This document shows, piece after piece, positions 34,704 to 44,704 of a stretch of DNA of 64,000 nucleotides. The translations under genes were made by a program, and so were the position numbers. The DNA is from Raffaelea ambrosiae. Its lineage: Eukaryota > Ascomycota > Sordariomycetes > Ophiostomatales > Ophiostomataceae. The stretch covers positions 5,777,338 through 5,841,337 of the forward strand of contig PCDI01000001.1 of NCBI GenBank assembly GCA_002778195.1. Direction: 5' to 3'. The notes below the pieces were generated by a model, which had not been told where the DNA came from, made no database searches, and saw nothing but the letters and a program-made list of their open reading frames with translations. Positions within the stretch are counted from its first letter, which is position 1; each line of letters opens with the position of its first letter.

Positions 34704-35041
34704 AAGGCTTCAGGGAGAGAAACTGTACAGCATCCTACTGGACATCCCGTTTGCTCAAAACACAACCGACTGGAATACTTTTATTCCCCTTCTCTTTATT
34801 CCACTTGTTGTTGGCACCCCCGGCTCTTGGCCGAGCGGTCCGTCGGTCAAAGTCATGTGATCGGAAATGCCGGGTCTGGCTCCCCGTGTTCGCCGTCCAC
34901 TGGCCGTAAGCCCCCTCCTTTTAGACACTGCGTGGTTCTCTGTGGTTCCCAGATCAACTAACCACTTTCCATACGACACAAAAACTAAACGCTATTTCTT
35001 CCTGATCTGCTGATCGAAGTCTTGTTGCTATTACCGGCACC
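34704..35041. other. Intergenic, cupin promoter
   Basis: 338 bases, no gene seen. A tRNA A-box-like string at 34831-34841 lacks a matching B box. Confidence 0.45.
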
Positions 35042-35738
35042 ATGGCCTGGGATCCCGAGACGTACTACCTCAAGGCGACCAAGCACGCCCCCAACAACGA
35101 TATGCCGGTGTTGGTGTATCGCCAGTGCTTGCCATTGCCCGTGTCGGAAGAGAAGGCCACGGAATTCCTGGAGTCGCATGCATGGGTGAAGAAGGGAACA
35201 TGGAAGCATATTTCCCAGCGGCACTTCCACCCAAACTCACACGAATGCTATGGTGGGTGGCGCCATGTCCTCTGCAATACATAGGAACATAATTGACAAT
35301 GATAGGCGTTGTCAAAGGCGAATCAACTCTTCTGCTCGGATGTGGACACGACGATGATTGCGACGGCCAAGAGATCGAGCTGACAGTGGGCGACGTTATC
35401 GTCCTTCCCGCCGGCACTGGCCACTGCAATCTGCAGAGCACAAAAGACTACAGCTACATTGGCGTCTACCCCGAAGCAAGTGCATTTTTTTTTCTTTTTC
35501 TTTTTTCTTTTATTCTTTTCGCTTTCCAATAGGAACCTCCATTATACCCGCTAACTAATCATGATTCATCTAGGGTGCACCTCAATGGCGAAGTGAACTA
35601 GGCAAGGGGAACACGGACGTGCCAGCACTCCGGATAGAGGGCAACGGGGTGTCCATGCCGGCACAGGATCCGGTGAATGGTGTAGACGGGCCATTGATGA
35701 AGCTTTGGAAGGAAGCAGCAGGAAAGTCGACATCGTGA
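35042..35738 (+). CDS. Small cupin-domain protein (YjlB-like)
   Basis: Three exons, 35042..35252, 35306..35475 and 35574..35738; 181 aa. The first intron is 53 bp (GTGGGT...ATAG). The second is 98 bp and uses a GC donor (GAA|GCAAGT) with a CTAAC branch site and TAG acceptor; GT alternatives run into stops. The fold is a single cupin: HISQRHFHPNSHECYGVVKG supplies metal-ligand His residues, followed by IELTVGDVIVLPAGTGHCNL with a further His. The family is widespread in bacteria and fungi; its reaction is not established. It lies beside pseudogenes, so it may be a surviving member of an old locus. Confidence 0.85.
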
Positions 35739-36549
35739 TCATAGATTACCCCCACCGCACCACCGCGAGTCGTGTCCTCGGCGGCTGAAGAGCTGTACGA
35801 AAGGATCGTACATCATAGTGGCATCGTTGGCGTTGGCGTCCCACGTCCAACCAGAGAGACTGTCCATGGTGGGCTGTACTTCAAGATGGATATGGTTATT
35901 GTTGTTAGTGCTACACGCAGCTGAAGCCATAGAAGTAGATGATTCTTCTTCACTGCCATGTTGATCTTCTGGCTGGATCGGCTGCCCGAGACCAGTACAG
36001 GTGCAGCGTGATCCCCACGGCGGACGCGTAGACCAAAATTGGATCCGCCAGCGGCAGTGCATCCAAATCCTGACGGAGCGCTCGCCGCAAATCTTGCCAT
36101 AGAGGTCGAGAGGCAACAGCGGTGCGGCTTGGGATTGCACTTGGAATACCTGGGCATGGCCATGCTCTACGGCGCCGGCACCGGCGGCCCTTGATGTCAT
36201 AAGTGAACGGGATCTTGACAGGCGCCCCGCAGAGAACGCGCACGGTCCGCACGGTCCAAAATAGCCGGCGCTGGCATTCCAGCGCAGGCGTGCGGTCCTG
36301 CGACGTGTCTATGTCCAGGCCGGAAAACTGCAATAGGCTGCCCACCAGCGTGATGCCAGATGCAGGTCGCCACACACCAGGTTGGAGAAGGCCAGAAGAC
36401 AGGTTGCCCGCAGCATGGGCAGGTCGACTGTGGAGTTGGCAATTTTGCGCATGATCATGCTGAGGATAGTATCGCTGTAAGATTGTGGCGTCTGCAGCGG
36501 CACTGGGTTCACATACAGGTCTGCACGGTTCTACGGCCAGGGACGACAC
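35739..36549 (-). pseudogene. Frameshifted fungal-specific transcription factor relic
   Basis: Three minus-strand frames each hold part of a fungal_trans-type regulator. One (36512-36309) reads YSDTILSMIMRKIANSTVDL and LRATCLLAFSNLVCGDLHLA. A second (about 36360-36180) reads LVGSLLQFSGLDIDT and LECQRRLFWTVRTVRVL. A third (about 35950-35739) has an Asn-rich stretch and SGWTWDANANDATMMYDPF, like a C-terminal acidic tail. The first two overlap at about 36350 and require a frameshift with no splice signals. No DNA-binding cluster is found upstream. It is a broken copy. Confidence 0.65.
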
Positions 36550-37280
36550 GAATGAGACGTCCCCGCGGCATTCACATTAGTTGAATCTAGCATTGCATCT
36601 ATGGGCCCGTGGCCTGCCTCCACCGATGTCTTGGCAGGTGAGGGGGTGTAGAAATGTAGTTAGAAGCTTCTCCCGCCCTCCCAGTTGAGGAATGCCCGGA
36701 TCAATTGATAGCAAGTAAGGCCTCAGATAGCTTAACGGTATTTTCTGACCACCTGGAGACAAGTGACGTGTCTAGGAACGATACAACCGCCGTCTAGCAC
36801 CTGCCCGGCCAAGAAGACGGTTGAAGCGGTTGGGGGGTATTGCTCGGTCTTGGCAAGAGCGTTTACAAGCCTAGCATGCAACGGCGTGCTGTCAGATATG
36901 GACGAGTTGAGTATCAATAATCAAGGCGTCCGGGCGTATCACGAGGACGAATGTCTACGTTGGCCTCGATGTGAAGAAGACTGCGTTGCATATTTATTGG
37001 AGCATGGCAAGTTCGGGCCCATGAAACAAGTTGAAGTCATACATGTAACTGTTCATAGGGTCTCGGGAATTTTAGCAGACATTGAAGTGTGATCGAAGCA
37101 TTCGAATACCATCACCTACTAATCGAGACAGCAATAAAACCTGAAAGACCCTGAAAGACAAGGTTGAGTCTCTATTTTCGAAAAGAACAGTGATGTTGGC
37201 GGCAACTGGTTTGAAAACAGATATTATGTTCTTCCTGCGCAAAGTACTTCTTTAATTAATTGAGCTTGATTGACAATAGC
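36550..37280. other. Intergenic sequence within decayed region
   Basis: No supported gene. Short frames on either strand show no domain. Confidence 0.4.
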
Positions 37281-37850
37281 CAGGTTGTGATTGCGATGTC
37301 CCAAGCCACATGTATCAGTCCAGCCCTGCCCCAAATTTTCACTGGCCAACGTTTGTAAGTCACATGCACTCCGCGCTGAATTCCGAAATACATTTGACAA
37401 CAACACAGTTATATTTCCACCTCAGTGATCCAGTCGTATCTCAAGCAATGGCCTATCATTGTGGCGTGCATTGCTGGCGTCTTGGTCAACGCAAGTGAGA
37501 TCCTGAACGAATCCGAGTTTCCCGACATAAAAAACATGGACAGCTTTCGAGGACCTATCCTTCGCACTGTCAATTGAAATGAAAACGTTGATCTCGGCGG
37601 AAAGTGCGTGGCCGTGATTGGAGCCGAAGCCAACGTTATCTGAGTGCTTCCATCAATTCAGCGCATTGTCCAGCATGCCAGTGTTTGCATTCGCACGCCA
37701 TCGCGGATCATGTCCCCCAATCCCAAACTTATGACGCCCACGGAGGATCATCAGTACCTGAGGGAAGAGAAGAACACTTTCAAGACGACGTGGAGGATGT
37801 GAAAAGAGATCTCAGCAAGCAACGAGCCAATTGAAGGCCTTGGTTCGAGG
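37281..37850 (+). pseudogene. Baeyer-Villiger-type FAD monooxygenase relic
   Basis: Successive frames match this family in order. CDVPSHMYQSSPAPNFHWPT (37292-37351) is the entry segment. A second frame from about 37412 reads VLVNASEILNESEFPDIKNM and SFRGPILRTVN, the conserved region before the second Rossmann motif. After an in-frame TGA comes NENVDLGGKCVAVIGAEANV, another TGA, then VLPSIQRIVQHASVCIRTPS. About 60 residues expected between the first two blocks are missing. Three in-frame TGA codons and a frame change make it non-functional. It probably once oxidised a ketone or aldehyde in a secondary pathway. Confidence 0.75.
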
Positions 37851-39636
37851 AAGCAATGAACAGACACCTTGTCTAATCCCTCTGCTGGTCGTATGTAATA
37901 ACGGATAGCTAACAAATCGATCTGCAAATTCCATGTGGCAGTGCCATGATCCCTACTGGGATGAACTAGCAGTTATAACCCAAAAAGCCACGTTGGTTAA
38001 GCCTCCCTTGCCGCATCTACTTCTCTGCCACTGCCACTAGAAATAACCGCAACTTCGGCGTCGCCGCCGCCAGAAGCAGCCACAGCCTTCAGATATCCTG
38101 GGAGTACAGTGGTAGTTCTTTTTTACACATTTAAGGTCCACATATTCCATATTTGCATACTTTAACTTGAATAGACTATAGATGGCGTTTTCTCTTTCTT
38201 TCTGTTTTTATCTGGACCACTGCGATCTTCCGCGGGCTACTCGGGACACGCCTCTCACGTTGGAGTGGCACTCCGAAGCAGCCCATCCCAAAAACGTGGG
38301 CGATTATGAGACGGATTTGTTTTGCTCCCTGCGCCAAGGGCGGCGATAATTGTGCCGAATAATTCTCATCGAGCGAAGATCCTTGCTGGAGGTGGCAAGA
38401 ATCTCCAATTTTCTACCGACGGCAAGATCTTGATCTTCGTCATTTTTTGTTTTTGTTCATGTGATGTACTCTTTCATTTTTATTTTTCTCTTTCCTTCCC
38501 TCCCAATTTTCTACGTAAAACCCTAAAGACTTTAGTATATAAAATTTTGGATACTCGACGCCACATGGAATTTCACCCCCACAGCAATGCAAGGGCTGGG
38601 CCACAGACGTATCGTCTTGTTTAACATGACCCTCTAGATCGCTTGTTCTCTCTTTGTTTCAGTTTATGCTGGCTCACAAGATGTATCGTAAGTGCACGCT
38701 TCACACAGCTTAGACGTCGAGCCCCCCCAAGGCGGAACACACTCATACATACCCCCCACTGCAACCGTTGGCAATGTTTTCGGCGTCTTATACACTCTAA
38801 ATTTACTACGAACATGACGAGAAGTAACCTACAGCGCCTACTGAACTACTCAACTGGTGCACGTGGCGTATAAAAGAAGCAAGAAACGCCAAGTTTCTAA
38901 AACCGTACGCTCGGAGCAGAGACTGCATCAGTACAAAGGGTACAAAGAACGGTGGGGATTTTCTCCCGCCCCAGCGCAGAGCCTAAACAGCAAGCGGCTC
39001 TCCTCGCGGCTCTGAAGATTTTCTAGTCAAATGTGTAGACCGAAGCCAGCAAGACGGCCTCCAATTGCGCCACGAACCTGAGCCCAAACACTCGGAGTAG
39101 AGACCTGATCTGTACAAGAAGCTGGCTACTTTGGAGGGCCTTTTTCTACACTCAACAACTAGTTGACAGATCAAACGACAACGGGCATTTCAAGGTATAT
39201 TTCCATGTCGTTGCAAAGACTTTCTAGTATGTGAAGACCCGCGTGCAAACAGTTATGCACAAACGCACCCCACCTCGCTACATTGTCTACTCGAAAATCT
39301 CGAGTTACTCTCCAGGCACTGGTACGAAAGCCTTAGCCTTGGTGCAACTATGGGGTTTTTTTTTTCTCGCACAATTGGTCCGCAGTCATGTTAGTCTGGC
39401 CGAAGATGCCGGCCGGAAACTTAGCAGCGTGCCTTTCAGCTCATTTTTGCTACATGAGGAACTGTCTCGCTGTTTAGGAACTTCCCTACGAGTGAGCCTA
39501 GGGGACTATCCGGAAAGAGCTTGTCGAACATGTCTATAACTTAAAGCAGACCCTTTGGCCTGTTGACTGGGATATTGGATCCGGCCACACATTGTCCTAT
39601 CCATAGGTAAGTGTCAATTTTGTCAAAGTCTTCACC
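37851..39636. other. Intergenic sequence, no gene seen
   Basis: About 1.8 kb with stops in all frames, locally T-rich (38430-38510). It includes a degenerate duplicated segment, listed separately. The last part is the promoter of the glucanase gene. Confidence 0.45.
38909..39238. repeat. Degenerate tandem duplication
   Basis: The segment from 38909 (CTCGGAGCAGAGACTGCATC) resembles the one from 39090 (CTCGGAGTAGAGACCTGATC). Each ends about 130-150 bases later in a similar TTTCTAGT...GTAGACC / GAAGACC block. Identity is partial by eye. It could be a decayed tandem repeat or part of an old mobile element. Confidence 0.3.
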
Positions 39637-41100
39637 ATGCGTGTTTCAAAGGTCGTTACTGCTGGGCTGCTTGTCAGCTCTACTGCTGCACAGCCCTTTC
39701 TCCTGTCATCATTGGAGTCCGCCGTTGACGACCTGCTCAGGTTTGTACATAGCCATCCCCTCCCGCGAAATACGGATCCTCTCTGATGGCATACTCACGC
39801 ATGAATCACAGAAAAACGATCAGCTGGAACGCTTACATTCTCTCCCACCTCCCAAAGGTGGCACCAGTCACCCACCACCGTACCAGCCCGTGGTCCTTAA
39901 TCGAGCCAACCAGCGACTACCTGAACTGGACCTCATTCAAGGCCAACGGTGTCAACCTTGGCAACTGGCTCTTACTCGAGTACACCAGTGACCAGACCTG
40001 GTGGAACGAGCAGGTCCCGTCCAACATCACAAAGGACGAGTGGAGTTTCTGCGAGTACCTGGGCCCCAAGTGCGGGCCCCTGCTGGAAAATCACTATGCC
40101 ACCTACTACAATTTTTCCGACATCGACAAGCTTGCCTCTGTGGGTGTCAACCTGCTCCGTATCCCCATGAGCTACCAGGCGTGGATCGATGTACCCACGT
40201 CCAAGCTCTACCACGGCCATCAGCTGGTCTACTTCAAGTCCATCACCGAGTATGCCATTCGGAAGTATGGCATGCACATTGTCATTGACTTGCACGCACT
40301 CCCGGGTGGTCCCAATGGCCTCGACCACGGCGAGGGCCTCGGGCACTACGACTGGTGGTTCAACCAGACCAACATGGACTACACACTGGACATGGTCACC
40401 AAAGTCATGAACTACATCCAAGACAGCACGCACCCGCAGTCCTTTTCGCTTTCTCTCATCAATGAAGCTGTCAACAACGGCACGGCCATGGGCACTTCCT
40501 ATGGCCTGACTGATGATGCCGTCGAATACTTGATGGGCTACCTTAACCAGTCCCTGGCAATTCGCGACAAGATCAACCCGCGCGTTCCCATCGTCTGGCA
40601 GGATGACTTCATGGGCGAGGAGTTCTGGTCAGCTCGTATCCCCACCGACAAGAACATTGTGCGTAAAGCACCCCTCTTTTCTCTCTTTCTCTCCCGAATA
40701 TTTTTAATGGTGCAGCGCTGACAACAACATCAACATCTAGGTTGTTGATATCCACATCTACTTCTTCTCGAGTGTCTTCACAAATGCCTACTCCAAATAT
40801 CTCTCCTACTCGGTCTGCGGTGCCGGGGACTACTTTGCCGGCGATCACAAGTTTCCCGTCTTCATCGGCGAATGGAGCAACGAGATTTTGTACAACAACA
40901 GCCTGGCTGACCGCAAAACGAACTTTGACACGCAGCGGTATGCCTATGCCACCTGGGGATCGGGCAGTTCATTCTGGAGCGCGAGACAATTTGGTGTCGA
41001 GAATGTGAGCGGCGAGGGCATTCGCAGCAACTACTGGTGCTACGAGTGCATGATTGATGACGGCGTCATCGAGGAGGCGACGACCCAGTCCTACTGCTAA
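39637..41100 (+). CDS. Secreted exo-1,3-beta-glucanase, GH5
   Basis: Three exons, 39637..39740, 39812..40658 and 40741..41100; 436 aa. Introns are 71 and 82 bp. A signal peptide (MRVSKVVTAGLLVSSTAAQ) is followed by the GH5 beta/alpha-barrel: VNLGNWLLLEY, NLLRIPMSYQAW, and IVIDLHALPGGPNG. The acid/base Glu is E253 in LINEA, where most relatives have NEP. The nucleophile is E361 in FIGEW. The family hydrolyses 1,3-beta-glucan from non-reducing ends in cell-wall remodelling or storage glucan use. Several N-glycosylation sequons and C-terminal Cys residues fit a secreted protein. Confidence 0.92.
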
Positions 41101-41351
41101 AGAGTCGCTCTGGGAGGAAAACGGCAGAAATATCTGCCAGACGGGAGGACGAAGGCTAGGGTCGAACTGGTCTGTCGGCCCCTGCGCTTTCTCGGACCCT
41201 CGTATTTGATTGTACATGACAGATTACGTATTCTCATAGCATTTAAACACTTCAAGAGTGGCTTTCAGCTGCACAACGATATATTTGAAGATCTTACTAA
41301 ACAATAACCTCCCAACCGTTCAAGTAGAAACCAACCACAACCAGTTGCACT

Positions 41352-41921
41352 CTAAAGATTTGCTGCCCAATCCTCCCATGGGACGACTTTGGCCCCCAGG
41401 CCGGCCAGCTCGCTCTCCACATCACGCTCAATCTCCTCGGCCGTCTTCTCGCCCTCGTCGTATGTCGAGTGGGCACCGTGCAGCAGGGTTACAGCAAACC
41501 CGGCATTGAGAGCGCCCAGGCTCGTGCTGCGCACACAACACTCGCTCTGCACGCCAAACGCTACAACGCGGCCGATACCCTGATCGCGCAGACGCTGGGC
41601 CAGGTCGGGGTTGGACTCGAAAGTGTCCCGGGTGGTCTTGGCCACGAGCCAGGCGCGGCCAGCCGCTAGTTCAGACTCCTCGGGCGGGAAGGCGAGTTTC
41701 CACGGGTCGGATCCGCGGACAAGAGGACCGCTCTCTGGAGATTCCTCGTGCTGAACAAACACCAGCAGGCGTGGTCCTTTCTGACTCTGCTGGCTTTCCC
41801 GAGCGGCAGCCAAGATCTTGGCGGCGGTGGCATTGACTCGATCCGCATGGGGCACGCGTGTCTCGGGGTCGGTGGCCAAGTCGTTCTGGATATCAATAAC
41901 AAAGAGCGCGGTGTCAGCCAT
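41352..41921 (-). CDS. Isochorismatase-family cysteine hydrolase
   Basis: Single exon; 189 aa from the ATG at 41921, which has a CAGCCATGG-type context. The triad of the family is visible: D10 in FVIDIQND, K95 in VAKTTRDTF, and C129 in SECCVRST. The size is typical. Members hydrolyse small amides or vinyl ethers (nicotinamide, N-carbamoyl compounds, isochorismate); the substrate cannot be read from sequence. It is a cytosolic enzyme with no targeting signal. It converges on the glucanase gene, 251 bases between stops. Confidence 0.92.
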   Translation of the reverse strand: MADTALFVIDIQNDLATDPETRVPHADRVNATAAKILAAARESQQSQKGPRLLVFVQHEESPESGPLVRGSDPWKLAFPPEESELAAGRAWLVAKTTRDTFESNPDLAQRLRDQGIGRVVAFGVQSECCVRSTSLGALNAGFAVTLLHGAHSTYDEGEKTAEEIERDVESELAGLGAKVVPWEDWAANL

Positions 41922-42160
41922 GGTGAAACGTGTGTGAGGTACGAGATATTTGTATGTATGGACTTTTTCGACCAAAGTGAAATGTGTCCAGATGATGTGA
42001 AGCTTACTCTTTTATGGCTGACAACTGCTGCAACTGCCTGTCAGTCACGTGGCATATGTTAATGAGGTAAGACGGTACACCTTTCCCACATCCAGATGCG
42101 AGTATCTTATTGTTTTACTGCATTACGAGTTTGGAGTTCCATGCTTCCACAGTCGTGTGT

Positions 42161-43028
42161 CTAGGGCACGTCCAGTTTGTAGCCCTTCGGACACCAAACG
42201 ACTTCTGCGCCGGACAGACCACCCTTTGCCGTGGTCCACGTATCGTTTCCAGCTTCTACCTCTTCACGGCTGATTTCCACACCTTCGCTGTCCAGCCAGT
42301 ACTCACTGTCCCTCAACCGCCGAAAGCCCAAGGCGTTCACATAAAAGTTTACACCTTGTGCCTCGCCCGAGGTGAAAATAGGAACACCTGCTATGGTGGC
42401 TTGCTCCAGCCCCCAGCGCATGAGCAAGGTACCGATGCCGTGCCCCTGGAACTGGTCGCGAATGCACAGACCGTCCAGGCTGTAGCAGTCTAGCTTCTCG
42501 CTCGGAGAGATGAACCTTTGCCGGGCACGATGTATGGCATCCGAGTGGAGCTGGTTCCGCTCAAGAGCTTTGGAGGAGCCTTGTGGTGTAGAGTCCACAG
42601 ATGAATCCTCTTTCGCAGCAGCCAGCTCTTCCCCAGAGACTGAATGAGAAAAACAGAGACATTAGATTGAGTCCTGGGACAAGCAACAGAGCCAATGTCT
42701 ACTCACAAGGCTCGGAAATATCGACGGGGTGCGACAGCCCATCCGATGATCCAACCTCCCTTTTCAGCCAGCTGCTGAAGCCGACCACCAGGGGTGCCCC
42801 ATTGACGCCTGGAACAACGGCGACGCGAAAGAGAGATTTGGTATCGTGTATGCTTGATTTCAGCCAGTCTATGTGCATCTGTTTCATCTCATCCGGATAC
42901 TCTCCAATATGGGGAAACTGGTACACAGAGCCATCGTCGGGTGCGGATACAAAGAGCTCGGCCAGCGATGGAATGTCGCTGAAACGAGCCTGTCGCACTT
43001 CGAGGCCCGAAGGAAGGGGTCTGGGCAT
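42161..43028 (-). CDS. GNAT N-acetyltransferase
   Basis: Two exons, complement(42161..42639, 42707..43028) with a 67 bp GTGAGT...TCAG intron; 266 aa. The N-terminal half (LEVRQARFSDIPSLAELFVS) is the beta1-alpha1 entry of the GNAT fold. The acetyl-CoA loop is in exon 2, RDQFQGHGIGTLLM (QxxGxG), followed by NFYVNALGFRRL, the usual FYxxxGF end. Fungal proteins of this type act on small amines or protein N termini; the substrate is unknown. Its start faces the long region before the permease. Confidence 0.9.
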
Positions 43029-44704
43029 GTCTGTTTGCTGTTACAGTACACAGGACTCGCCAACACTCGATGGCAGGCGAGAAACAAGTCTAGACAGATT
43101 CAGAGCTGTCTCTGTCTGCCGTGCCATTTCAGTGAGACGGAAATGCGACAGGCCGGCGGGGCTATGACGAGGGGCGCCGCTCTGTGGGGGTGTTGGTTTC
43201 CTGGCATGGACGGCAACCGACGGCTGAGCCGTCTGACAGCAGAGCCTGTGTGAGTCAGTTGGCGACCCAGCAAGGCTTATCTTATCATAGTGTTGTTGGA
43301 GAATGAATGATGTCGATTTATTTTCAGTGTTTTGCGATCGCATTCTTCGGGTTTTTTGTTTTTGTTTTTTTTTGGTGGGGGCTTTTTTTTTTTCTTTTTC
43401 GGGAGAAACTTGCACCAATGGCCAGCAGCATTTTTTTAAGCAGCGTGCAAGAAACGAACGAGGCCTGCTAAGTCATGCCACGCCCTAGCTCAACAGCCAA
43501 GGCGTCAGGTTGCCAAGATCAAGCAAGCCTTGACTGTGTTGGGCAGAATCTGGGCAGCTGAGCTTTCATTGAGCTTTTTTCGAGCTTCTTCGTGCATGTC
43601 GGGCAATGCCTAGAGTGGCATCCCTCGGCCAGCCCGACGTGGAACGCCATCGCCCGTCAGCCGCCAGAAGAGAATGCGCCCTTCGCACCTACAGGATTCG
43701 CAAAGCCAAGCGTTGCGAACGATGACACCATGCCGTGTTTCCCAGTATTTGTATCAAACGGCCGCCAACAGCAGGCGTCATCAGGAATGTCGTTGCCGTA
43801 ACCTTGTCCTGCTCTTTCCTGCTTTCCTCGCTCGCGCCCCGCTTTAGGCCTTTTCGAGCCAGCCCACCCCAGCTGACCTTCCAGAAGTGGCAAGCACACC
43901 CTGGAGGTAAGAGCGATGGAGGGGCTCGCCATCTGGCGTGATTGAGTATCACGATAGGAAAAAGAAGACGCATCCAAACGGGGTCACTTTGGATGGCCAC
44001 GAGACATCGCAAATGCTTTCTTCTGGGCTTCGAATTTGGGGGCCAGGTCGGTGCGTTTTAAGCTTGTCTAGTTCCGGTGTTCTAGAAACCTCACGGCCGA
44101 GACAGCGGTCCTTTCTAGAGCATTAGCTTCAGCATTATCCCCGTAGTAGCCCAATAGCATGCCGTTATTGTCCTGGTATTATCCCCAGCATTTCCACTTT
44201 TACTCCTCCATTACGAGTACTCCAAGCACTTACTTTTTAAACACAGTAGCGCTGTTGGAAGCCTACTGCGATTGTCCCGCTACCGGGGACTGTCTGCCCA
44301 CTGTCCCCAGTTCACGGTGTTTGTTGGTTCATTTTGTTACCTAACAGGTTGCATAGTTTGCGTAGTCCAACGGAAATTTTCAAGCACGCAATTTTGGAAG
44401 GCTGCGATTCGACGCGTAAAAAGCTTCTAGGTCGAACATGGCTCGTAAACGGTGTCACCGGAGGAGTAGACCTCTGAGACAGGTGGTGCTGATGGAATGT
44501 CCAACAAAAGGCTGTCTTTAAGTATAGCTGCGACGTAGATAAAAGGTAGCTTTGTTTGTTTTGTGCTTCTCGACATCCCAGAAGGCATTCCCGATGAAAG
44601 AGTGACAAGAACAAGCACCTGGACATCCGCTTCTCTTTCGCTTTTCAAGCGTCCCCCACCCCCCATCCTTCTGATTTCACTCTTTCGCATGCAGCCAGAC
44701 CAAG
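43029..44704. other. Intergenic, no gene seen
   Basis: About 1.7 kb between divergent genes. It contains T-rich runs at 43343-43400 and pyrimidine-rich sequence just before the permease ATG. No gene is supported. Confidence 0.5.

Noticed and set aside
34820..34900. tRNA-like A box (TTGGCCGAGCGG) near 34828
   Set aside because: No B box (GGTTCGANNCC) or paired T arm follows within tRNA distance on either strand.
36763..37092. 110-codon plus-strand frame
   Set aside because: No recognisable domain, and starts in a region of decayed genes; not enough to call a gene.
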